Source: Nereocystis luetkeana
Taxonomy: Eukaryota > Sar > Phaeophyceae > Laminariales > Laminariaceae
Direction: 5' to 3'
Length of the DNA: 64,000 nucleotides
Assembly (NCBI GenBank): GCA_031213475.1
Contig: JARUPZ010000020.1
Location: 1,972,475-2,036,474 of the forward strand
The first letter of the stretch is position 1, and each line of letters starts with the position of its first letter. This document shows positions 29,617-40,600 of this stretch, piece after piece. Under the pieces are notes generated by a model, which was not told the origin of the DNA, did no database searches, and saw only the letters and a list, made by a program, of their open reading frames with translations. The position numbers and the translations under genes were made by a program.

Positions 29617-32201
29617 GTGTTTGCCATGTATGGCAAAAGTGTTTTGCCGTGTGTGGCAAATAGGTCAGGAGACGACAGTTAACGCGTGTTGAGTCTAGAC
29701 CATCTTGGAGTTAATACACTACCATATATTTTAGTGTGGGAGCTCCAAAAGGCGTGTGACTGACGACGCTTGAAACTGTCATCTCCTGGCCAACTTTATT
29801 GCTAGAAGAGGGGGGGGAGCAGTGGCGGGTGTCGGAGCGCGTTGTTTTTGGTTGCGCCAGGCAAGCGGGCGGGCGGACGGGCGTGGTGACTGTGCTGATG
29901 CCGCCTCCGCCGACTCCAAACCATTTCCTGGAAAGGGTCTGTATCGAATTTAGGTCCTTGAAGGATGAAACCTTCACGAATCGGACATGGCTGTTGATGT
30001 GCCCTGGTACTGTTGGGCATCACGAGGGGCCGGGATAGTCGCGTCGTGTGTGAGGGCTAGGTCAACTGTGAGGTTACGTCTGAGCTTGGCGGAGCCAGCG
30101 TAGCGCGCGCAGCGTTTCCTGTGTGTCGTACGTTTACCGGGAGGCTTGACGCGGTGTTGTCGGTGAAGGCCCCTCGCCCGACGATTCTTAACCGTTATCC
30201 GGGAAGGTTTACAGCGTTTTTCTCGGATTTTTACATGACGAGAGGCTTCGCGTTCCGGCGACGACTGCCCCAGCTTTCTCTCCGCGGATCCCGTTGGACA
30301 TCGCGGTTGGCTAAGGCGCAGTAGCTACCTGCCTAGTTCAGGCGAAGGTTTGGACCAATTGAATGTAGCTTTATGTAGGCTGGGCGAACCCGAACAATTG
30401 CGCGCGGAACGTGACCTGTCGCTCTTGTGTATACAGGGGGGGGGCGACAGCAGTCATGGCAGCCTTGAAGGTGTTCACCAAGTGAGTGTGAAGTATAGTG
30501 TCGTCAGGTAAAACACCTTTTATTGGGGGTCCCAGCGATGCTCCTCAAGTCAGCCTGGGAAATGGAAGTTTTGACTTGGGTGTTGGAGTCGCTGGTACAG
30601 GAGACACGAGCGGAACCGCCCTCAAGGTTCGTTGAAAGTATGGCTTTTGCGCAGCAGGAAGGACAAGGCAGCCTTCGCGTACAGTGTCTACGGCCTATCC
30701 GATCGGCATCGAGATCGTCTCTATCGGGACTGCTGCCTGCGCCTATGCATATGAGCTGCTGGCTTCTTTTCCCTGTGATTCCGGCTCAGAACGGTTGCTT
30801 TTATCTGTGATTTGCTGTCGATGATTCCGCCTGAGAAGGGCTGTTTTTGGTACCGAGTTGAGATTTTTCATGTCTTAGGAGGGGATGTTTCGTCACCACC
30901 TCCCCCCCCCCCTGACGATTTTCGCACCGCCTGACAGCGGAAGGCGCCTGTAGTGATTGCTTGGCTATTTCGTGGTTACTGTTAATAATTCGCGAGCGAC
31001 ACAATAAGCAGACTACGCTCGGTTGTAAAGACGGAGAGGACCATTAATTCACTGCTGTTTTGTCTTTCGATTGTTTTCGCGCGGCGATCGATTGCGGCAG
31101 GCATGTTGTTCTTGTGTTGTGTTTGTGCGGCGTATACCCGATATATCCGCAAAACCTTGATTGTAAGAGTAGCCCCAGAGTCGCTGTCGGCCTGGAGCTG
31201 CGCATACGCACTTACTTTCGGTCGGTTTCGTTTGCCCCCAGCACGTTATCTTAGCAGAACTCGAGAGGAGGACTAGGAGTTCTCTTCTTTGCCTGCCTGA
31301 TTCTCGGCTTGCGTTTATTTCCCGCCCGACCGGCTGTTTATACCTTGCTACGTGGTACATAGTGTTTTTCTTTCTCCGAAGGCTCGTCGATTTGCGTCGG
31401 CTGTTGCTGCTCAGACCTCCTCTTTGTGAAGAAGGTGCTTGAAAGCGCGGTTCGTTGATTTGCATCCGGCTATTTGCCCAGGATTTTTTTTTCGTCACGG
31501 AGATGTCTTCGAGTGTTTGACCATTGCGAGGCTGAGTATTGATAGTGCCTTTGACTGACGTGCGTGTGTCGCGGCGTTCAAGAGGCGCAGGCATTTTTTT
31601 TCCGTCCGGGTAACGGTTTTGTTGCAGTACGTGTGAGATTCCTCAAAAATCGATATATATATATACCAGGTATATATATACATATATGTGTATGTAGCCA
31701 GTCGTATATCATTCTTATTGTGTGCGCGGTGTGACGCGATGCCGTATACGTTTGCGTGTGAATGGGCACCGCACCCACCCGTACCGTGTGTTTCGTGGCT
31801 CGCAGCCGGCCCAACAAGCTTTTTCAAGTCTTGGCGTAGAGTCAGCTTGTTTTAACTACTGCAGTAGGGTCAATATAGGGTGTTGCGCACCCACTGACTG
31901 GAGTACAGTGGACCACAGCGAGCGATATGACATTGTGGGAATGAACGGAGACGAGTTTTTGAAATCACTATTATATACCTGGTATACGTACAGGGTTGTT
32001 TCTGGTTTTAGAAGTACGTTCGGTTTGCTTTGTGAGAGTTTGCGCTGTACTCTCTGGTCAGCCTGCGGAGTGATGGTGCTGTCTATTGGTGGTGCAGCTT
32101 TCGAGAGCAAACGACGGCTATTAATATTACACGCATGCGTCCGCTCCGCCAGATTTTGTACCGAATAAAAAAGGTGGTGAAGGTTGCCTCGAAACAAACT
32201 A

Positions 32202-32315
32202 TTATGGGGGACCATAGTTAATAGGACCTATGCTATGCACAAACACTTACCAGTATATTTTTAGCTTTTTTACTATAATAACAATATTTGGTCCTATTTA
32301 CTTTGGTCCCCCGTA
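32202..32315 (+). mobile_element. M1 MITE copy 7
   Basis: TTATGGGGGACCATAGTTAA to TTTGGTCCCCCGTAG with TA on both sides. Confidence 0.9.
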
Positions 32316-32377
32316 GTAATAATACGAAAACACACACTCCTCCGTACCATGCACCAGTCTAGAAATTCGCCATCAAA

Positions 32378-32475
32378 AGCGTGTCATTTATTGCTTACCC
32401 TAGTCATTTGACCATTGACCACGCTTGCTTCCCTTTCGATTCGGAGGCGGGGGCGGCGGGGGGGGGGGAGGGGGT
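32378..32475 (+). repeat. Family B repeat
   Basis: TTTATTGCTTACCCTAGTCA, then TTTGACCATTGACCACGC and TCCCTTTCGATTCGG, followed by a G-run. Confidence 0.75.
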
Positions 32476-32638
32476 CAACAGCATGTTGTCATGATCATGG
32501 GGTGTATCATGTCAAGGAACACTCGTGTGGAGAAAGTGCGGGGTCTGTCGCCGCCGCCGCCGCCGCCGTCGCAACCACCACTATTTATTGAAATGCCCAC
32601 GGCGACGCTCTACGACAGTACGTACAACAAACTGCTAT

Positions 32639-32735
32639 TTAACCCCTTTTAGGACCGCAGTCCCGTTTTGGGCACAAACTTCTTGAAATTTGAATGGTTT
32701 ATCTCCAAACGGGACTGCGGTTCTGAAAAGGTTAA
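32639..32735 (+). mobile_element. M2 MITE with intact TTAA duplication
   Basis: TTAACCCCTTTTAGGACCGC to CTGCGGTTCTGAAAAGGTTAA; TTAA on both sides. Confidence 0.95.
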
Positions 32736-33128
32736 TAATAGGAGCTTTTCGTGCGGAAACAAACTATATATGCCGTCAAAACCGCCAATTGGCACGCAAC
32801 ACCCCTGGTGTATATAAATACACGTAGGAGGGCGTTTTCCGTCCATAAATGGTCGATTCTGACGGACGCATTCGGACTTCCACAGCTGAGGACCGTGATT
32901 TTGGGACGTATATATCGCGTGGTGAGTGGCAGTACCAGATGTGAATTACAGCACGACATATATAACAGTGCCATTTTTGACAATTTTGACCGAGAAAAAG
33001 AAAAAAACACACACAGACAGTTTCAGGTGCGTGGCACGACCAGATGCACCTTCCTTCCTGTGTACCTTTCTTGACAAACGTTGACACCGAAAACTCAAAT
33101 CACAACACACAGGTGCGCGGGACTCCTA

Positions 33129-33234
33129 TTACGGGGCACCATAGTTAATAGGACCTATGGCCTTCACAAAAACCTATATATTTACCTTTTTTTTACTGAC
33201 AATATTTGGTCCGATTAACTATGGTCCCCCGTAA
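33129..33234 (+). mobile_element. M1 MITE copy 8
   Basis: TTACGGGGCACCATAGTTAA to CTATGGTCCCCCGTAA, with TA at the left and CA at the right. Confidence 0.92.
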
Positions 33235-33821
33235 CACCAGGAGCGCCTTCTTCTTGACCAAAGCAACAACAACAAAAAAACACAGCAGTAGTACACGAAA
33301 AAAAAAACGGAAAGCTGAACCACGCTCGCCCGCATGTCGGGATATGAAAACAAACCACGCACGGGTTGGGGATTTTTTTGTCAGAAATTAAAGTTAACAC
33401 ATGTATCTTTTCCCGCTTATTTTTACTTGATTTTTGTTTAACCCCCTCCCCCCCCCCCCCCCCCCCTCCCTCCCCTCCCTCCTTGTTCGGGACTAAAAAG
33501 AAAAAAAAAGTAGGGTATCGATTTTTTTCATTTCTCGTGTACCCTTCCAAAACAAAACGAAACACTATACAACTACGAGTATACCTAGGGAATTAATAGC
33601 AGTTCACCTCATCGGCCGAGGGTACGATATACCCAGTCCACGAAGCAAGATAGAGATCCGTCATAATAGCACTATTAATAATAATGGAATAGGAGATCAT
33701 TATCACCAGTCATCGTCACGGGTAATTCATCTCAGATAGATCCATCTCAACTCAATCGGAGCGTCGTCGATCGTCATGAAGAGGATTAAGTCCCCCATCT
33801 CATCAGAAAGACTGACAGGAT

Positions 33822-33855
<34 letters not shown>
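33822..33855 (+). repeat. GA dinucleotide microsatellite
   Basis: About 16 uninterrupted GA units. Confidence 0.95.
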
Positions 33856-33858
<3 letters not shown>

Positions 33859-34504
33859 TAATCATAATGCCATACGGGATGACGGCGACAGGCGCTAACG
33901 ACGAGCGTTGCACCCACCCCAAGTGTAAAATATCGAACGTTTGACTGCCAATAAGGCGTGGGATGAAAGGCTGACGAACGGCCTCCCTCACCGTGGGCTG
34001 CGCTTCCTGGATGAGACCCCCCCCCCCCCCCCCCTCCCTCCCCTCTACCCGCGACCCGAGTCCCACTTCCCCCTCCCCCTTCCCAGCACCGACCCCGACC
34101 CTTGCCAAAATACGCCAGTATGGAAATAAGAAACCGAAAAAAACAAACGGAAGCTACACACACGTACAGGGAGAGGGAAGCGAGCAACCGACACAGAAAA
34201 GAAAGAAAGATGAAAAATAAAAAGGAGGCCAACAGTCGTCAACAAAAAATAAGGAGGAGCAAACGAACACAAAAAAACAAATGCATTAAAAACGTCTGGT
34301 GAACAGAGGCATGCGAAGCCGTTGTCACGGGAAAAGCACGCCGCAGTAGAATTAGTCGTATTTAGTAGTAGTTTCCTTCTTGATGTATTCCTTTTCTTAT
34401 TCTTATTTCTCTCATTTTCTTATTTTTTCCCTTCTTCGCAAGGAAAATAAGAACATACCTACAGCAGGCCGCTCGTTTGCTCTAAACACGAAAAACATAC
34501 CAGC

Positions 34505-34720
34505 CAGGCATCAAATATCTCACCCCGATCACGCACACACGTGCGCACGGATGCACGAACGCACGAACGACGAACAAGAACTTTCCGAGAATTTTCCGGG
34601 AAACTATACCAACCAGATATCATAATATCTCACTCAAGTCACGCCCGAATGTGCGCACGAAAGCACGAACGCACGCACGGCGAACATGAACTTTCCGAGA
34701 TTTTTCCGGGAAATTTCCAA
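34505..34720 (+). repeat. Two direct copies of about 105 bp
   Basis: CACGAACGCACG..., GAACTTTCCGAGA and TTTTCCGGGAAA recur in the same order in both halves. Confidence 0.8.
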
Positions 34721-34944
34721 GAATTTCCCGATATTTTTCCGCCGTGCGCAGGCAACAGAGGGACTCACTTCGCAGAAGCAGGCACAGGCAACAGGCACAC
34801 GCAGAGGCAGGCATTCGGGCGAAGCAGGCGAGCCCAAAACATACATAAAAAAAAGGGGAAACAACACGATTCGATCGACGGAGAAGTCGGAAACCGACAG
34901 CAAGCCGACGGTGCATTGTTTTCTTCCTCTCGCGTACACTACAA

Positions 34945-34981
<37 letters not shown>

Positions 34982-36439
34982 CAGCAGCAGCAGCAATTAA
35001 AGCAGCGGCAGCACCACCAAGAGGAGGCAGGAGGAGATATCACGGGCAGTCTCCTCGCAAACGGCAGGATCTGCTACTACTCCTGTAGGGCCGGCGCGGT
35101 CCCTCGAAGCTGGCATCACGAGCTGCCTCGTCACAACGATGGGTTGTACTATTAATACTAATACTACTCTCCGCAACTAGGCGCGGTACAAGCCCCCAAA
35201 AAGCCGCCGATCGTAACTAGTAACCGCTGGCACAACTACCACGACTTCTACGACGCCGGTAGGTGGGTAGAGGCAGCAGAGGGAGACAGGGAAAGAACGA
35301 GTGTAACAAGAAGAAGATAAAAAGTAATAAAAAAAAGAAAATACCCCCCCCCCGCGCGCTCCCCAATACAGGACAAGGACAAAAAACAAGGACAAGGAAA
35401 GCGACAAAAAGCACAAGAAGCGAGAGAAAAAGGACAAAAGGAAGAAAGAGAAAAGGACAAAGAAAAGGATAAGAAAAGGAACAGACCTCTATCATACGTC
35501 GTACAAGCAGCACAGCGAAAAAAAAAATGATACTCGTAGAGTATAGGCACTACTACCATTATACCAGTATGTATGTACGAAGTCAAAAGAGGACCAGGGA
35601 AGCGGCAGACTACAGAGGTACAGTATTAATAGTATAATCTATTGATACCTACCTGCTGAACCGGCAGCACGGCGACATTTGTGGGATCAGCAAAACAAAA
35701 AAAACACTACAACAACAAAAAACGCAGAAAACGATCCCTTTCGCTGCTTTTTGCTGCCACGATAAGAGCAATTGCGCCGTTGTCACCCCCCTCTCGCTCT
35801 CCCCCCCCCCCCCCCCTCCCCCCCGGCCCAATCTCTTCCTCCCCCCCTGAAATCCAGAAAACTCTCGCGCATTCCGCCGATACGAGGTCAGGACAAGCTT
35901 TGGTTACAACCATTGTTGCCCCAGGAACCAGGTACGAGTAGAGCACGGAGGGGGGGGGGGGGGAGAGAAGGAGAAGGCGATCCTACGCTTCAACGTTTAT
36001 CTCCTCTATCTCCTCCCCTAAATCTCGAAGCAACCTACCTTCCCGTGAACGCCCCCCCCCCCCCCCCCCCCCCCAAATATCAACCAAACCGCCTCCACAC
36101 CAACCGCAAAAATCTAAAAAATAGTATGGTATCAGGAGAGGAGGGAAGCAGCAGCAGCGGCAGCAGCAGCAGCATCGGTATCAGCGGCAGCTACAATCGC
36201 GGCCGAAAACGCAGCCGTGTAACCAGCAGCAGCAAAGCAAAACACGCGCGGAAGCGCTTTTGCAGTTGCAGCCGAAAAGGTCGTGCACAATGCACCGGCG
36301 GCGGCGGCGGCGGCAGCACTAGCGGCGCCAGCTTCCAAAAACAAGAGGCATGGGGGTCAGCAGCGGCATCAGCTATTCAGCATGAGCAGCCAAGCATCAG
36401 CGGTCGGCACCCGCAGGTGTAGCAGCAAACACTACTACT

Positions 36440-36600
36440 GCCACCATCACCACCACCGTAACCACCACCACCAGCCCTACCAGCACCGGAAGCAATCACC
36501 ACCACCACCACCACCACTACCACCACCAGCATCAGCAGTACCACCACCACCACCACCACAACCACCGCCACCACGATCACTACCAGCACCCGTCACCGTC
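36440..36600 (+). repeat. CCA/CAC trinucleotide microsatellite
   Basis: Imperfect ACC repeats over about 150 bases. Confidence 0.85.
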
Positions 36601-36785
36601 ATTCCGAATTTCGAGGCGCCGGGGGCTTGACAGGTGTACCTTTACCAGCACCCCCCCCTCCCCCCGCACCGCCATGGCTCCGGCCGCCAATGGTTGGAAC
36701 AGACGGCACACGAGGAAGGCGTGACGACGCCCCCCCTCCCCCAGAAGACCCCGGGGGCAACGCTCCCCCAACAGACGGTGGCGGC

Positions 36786-37468
36786 TCAACCTCGCGCAGG
36801 TGCGTCGCGGCGGAGCCTCCTCCCCCAGCCCCCGTCTGCGAAGGCCTCCGCTGGGGGTTTCGTTGATGCCCGGCATCTCCCGCAGTCGGAGAATTCGCGC
36901 CGCCGAGAGACGCATTCGCTGAAAAAACTCTGCGGTGACCCCGGGCGTCCGGCAGCTGCGCCGCCTGCGACGCAGCCGTGAGGGTTCCCCCTCCCCCCCC
37001 CCCCTCCCCCTCCACAACCGCCTCCACCCCCCCCGCCCCCGCCCCCTCCGCCACCCCCATCACCGTAGCTGTCTCGGTGGCCGTCCTCGTACGAGTCATC
37101 GTCGTCATCATCGCTGAACTCGCTCGAGTGTCCGCCCCCCCTCCCCCCGCTCGTGCCAGACCCGCGGCGCATAGCCTTACCCTTACCCCCGCCCACCATC
37201 CCCTTAAGCTGAGACACAAGCCGGCGACTGCGAGACTTGCTCCGCTGCCGCTTGCTCCTGTCCTCCCCCCCCCCCCCCTCCCCCCCCTCCCCCCCTCCCT
37301 CCCCCTCCCCCCCCCCCCCCGACCCCAATCCCTGCCCCATCTCCCGCCCCGACCCCAGCCCCGCTCCCCCCTGCTGCGGGAGTTCCTAACAAGGGGGCGC
37401 CCATCGATCTCCCCCGGGGCCTTCTACTGGGCTTGCCCTGCGAGTCCGTTCGCCCTCTGGCCTCCGAC

Positions 37469-37509
<41 letters not shown>

Positions 37510-37623
37510 GGCGGCGGCGGCGGTTGCAGCTGCCGTGGCCATCTTCTTCTGCGCGGCCGCCGCTTCTGCCTTGGAAGAGGAGGAGGGGGCCGTTGGGAGC
37601 CCGTTAGGCCTACCTGAATGCGC
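36786..37623 (-). CDS. ANKRD13-like last exon(s), frame uncertain
   Basis: The acceptor TATACCAG|GCGCAT at 37623 continues phase 0 into AHSGRPNGLPTAPSSSSKAE, poly-Ala and GKPSRRPRGRSMGAPLLGTP. After a G/C homopolymer at 37263-37320 this frame hits a stop near 37204. A +1 shift instead gives DRSKRQRSKSRSRRLVSQLK and an acidic DDDDDDSYEDG stretch, ending at a stop near 36786. Either the homopolymer length is wrong or variable, or an unseen intron removes it. Confidence 0.5.
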
Positions 37624-40600
37624 CTGGTATATATTGCGAGGAATGGGGTCGCGAAAATGGGAGCGGGGATGGGGGGGGGGAGGGAGGGAGGGGGGGAGGC
37701 GCGAGAGGGGATAAGGGAGGGAGAGGGGATAAGGGAGGGAGAGGGGGGAGAGGGGAGGGGGGAGAGGGGCGAGGGGGGGTGTGGAAGGAGAAGGGGGGGG
37801 GGGGGGGGGGGGAGAAGAGGGAGGGAGAGGGAGGGAGGGAGGGAGAGGGGAGGGGAGTGGGGGGGGGGGGGGGGGGGCGAGAGGGACGGCAGGGGATATC
37901 AGGGGCGATTGTTGCGTGAAGAGGAGGAGGGCAGGGGGGTGGGGGGGGGTGGTGGTGGGGGGGGGGCGAGGGCGGGGTACGTACATACATTTCCACGACA
38001 AGATGTACTCGATATCTTGATTTTCGTCTTTGAGCCTCTGACGACCTCTTCCTTACATAAGTCAATTAGGAGGAACCACCTGGAGCAAAGAGAAAAAGCA
38101 GCGCCTCAAGAAATCTACTTTTCCCATCAACGCCAGCATCATCACCAGTATCACACATCCTCATTACCAACTTTCATCATCACCACCACCACCACCACCA
38201 AGAAAGAGGCTTCAGACAAGATTAATAATACATCGCCTACCCCCCCCCCCCCTGCCGGGGATGGTCTGTTATTGGGCTTTCCGGTTTTTCGGTAGGGAGT
38301 TTTTCTTCGGGGATAGGTCGTGCGTGTCCCCTGCTCGGGGTTTCCTCCTAGTTCGGTAGGGGTTTTTCTTCGACGATAGGCCGTGTGTCTCCGCTGTTAG
38401 AAGCTTCCCTAGCTCGGTGGGTGTTTTCTTCGGGGATGGGACGCTTGAGTCCCCTATTAGGGTTTTCCGGTGATTCGGTAGAGGCGTTTTTCCTCCAGAG
38501 ACGGGGTGGTTAATATGTATCTCCTGTCCGCCTCTCAGCCCCTTTCCACCCCCCCCGCTGCATACGGCGCTGTCATCCATGTCCAAAAAAAGTACGCATA
38601 AAGGTGCTGAAATCTGCCTCACAGGCGGTTCTTAGTATAATAATAATAATAGGATGCAACTCACCTGAGGGTCGTTTTTAACGACACGTATTTGGCACAA
38701 AAAACTTGCCAAAATATCACGTTTTTTGGAAATTTGGATTTTTGCCAATAAGGCAAGTTTTTTGCCACAAGCTTTTTCATGGATATTCCCCGAGCCCTTT
38801 CTTGGCAATTTTTTGGAAATTTGGACTTGCTATTCGTTTGGCAAGTTTTTAGGAAAGCCTCGAAAACCCAAAATTTTCAAAACCTGCAATTTTGGCCCAA
38901 GTTTTCACAGTGTCGTTAAAAACGGCCCTAACAAAGCACCTCACGTTTCGCTTTGCGCTTTTGGTGCAAGCAAGCAATGCCCGCCTCGCCTGGTCGGTAC
39001 AAAGAAAAAAAAAAAAACGGCGCGCCCCGTGCCCGGCGTTGTAGGGGTGCGATGGTATATGGTCACGCGACTACGGCCATGCATGACATGAGCCCCCCCC
39101 CCCCCCCCCCCCCCCCGCCCCGGTGCTCCGTCTCGAAAGGGATGCGTGTTTCAACGGTAAAATGGGTAGGGCAAGCAACGAAACACAGTTACTCGCCCGC
39201 CCTGGTCGGTGAAAGCCCGACATGCTCCGTCCCGGCATTTATAGGGGATGCGAGGGTCTATGGTCATACGACTACGGCCGTGCATGAGATCGAGTACATC
39301 TCTCCTATCGAGTACCCCCCCCCCCCCCCCCCCCCCCCCCCTGCCCTCCCTCCTCCTCCCGCCCTTACTCTCACCTTAGGCGGACTCGGGCCTCCTAGCG
39401 GCGATGGGGGGGTAGTGGATGAGCGGCGGTCAGTCGATATCGACCTCGAGGTACTCGGGGACGCGCCCGATGGCAAGGACGGCGGTGGTGGTGGTGGTGG
39501 CGGCGGTGGCGGCAGCGACGGCGGTGGCGATGGGCTGCCGTCGTCGCTCATTTCTTCGTCGAACTCCGACTCGTCCTCCTACAATGAGAGCAAGGTATAG
39601 TAGAAGTGAAATGATGATAAATAAAAAAATGAGAACCAGGTATAGTGAAATAATAATAAAAAAAAAATCGGTATGCTGGAAGACGAAAAAAGGTGATGAA
39701 AAATGACACAACAAAAACAATTTTTCGTGAGACAAATCCGCAGAGTGAAACGTCCAAGAATGATCGTACCAGGTACAAAGTTACCGAGTAAAGTGTCCAC
39801 AAACAAGCGCTCAATCAGTTCGGTGGGGGGGAAGGGGAGAAATTTATAGAAACAGCGAACAATAAATCGAAAAACGAAACGAAACCCAACGAACGAATCA
39901 AGCAAGAATGAAAACCAAGCAAAAAAAAACAAAAACAGCGATACAAAAAAAACTATTAATAGAAAAAAAAAAAAACACGAAACGAGCAGGCGGACAAGAA
40001 AAAAAACAAAACAACAGCAATAGAAAAAAAATACCTGGTAAAAATTTAAGCGAAAAAAAAACGAAAGCAAACAACGAATCAAACAAAAATCGAAACCAAG
40101 CGAACGAAACAATAGCACTACAAAAAAAACACACACACACACACGCGAAACGAACGAGCGAACCAGATAAAATCAAAGTGAGACAGCGAAACGAAACGGA
40201 CGAATGCGTGCACCACACATCTCATAAAGAAAAACAAGCCCACCAAACCAAGAAACAAACTGCCGTAGCCCACATCGGTACATCATCCATGGTACATCCT
40301 AACCTCCGCCGTTCTGATATGGTGTGCAGGGTTTGCCTTATAGGGAACATCCAACCCAGGGAAACCCGTCCTCACCATATAGGTCATGCAACCGTGAGCT
40401 GGATCATACAGATCACACAGATCATACAGAACAGGAATCTATCTGCTCTGAAAAACCTGGATCACGTAGAGGGGATCTGTCTGATCTGCTATTCTCGAAG
40501 TGAGCAAAACCTACGAATAGACACAAAAAATCACGGTATGTATGTATTCACGAGCGAACCCCCCCCACCCCCCCCCCCCTCCCCCGAGCAAAAACGAGCA

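Larger units (their letters stand above)
29617..36785. other. Region between convergent genes, no gene recognised
   Basis: Candidate reading frames here are short, low-complexity or lack motifs. The first kilobase may be the kinase 3' UTR. The rest holds M1 and M2 MITEs, a family B repeat, GA and CCA microsatellites, duplicated blocks near 34.5 kb and long A-rich or C-rich runs. Confidence 0.55.

Noticed and set aside
33786-36600. Several open frames of 60-220 codons on both strands
   Set aside because: All are low complexity (Phe/Leu-rich, Lys-rich, His/Pro-rich or Ser-rich) and lack motifs or consistent splice sites.
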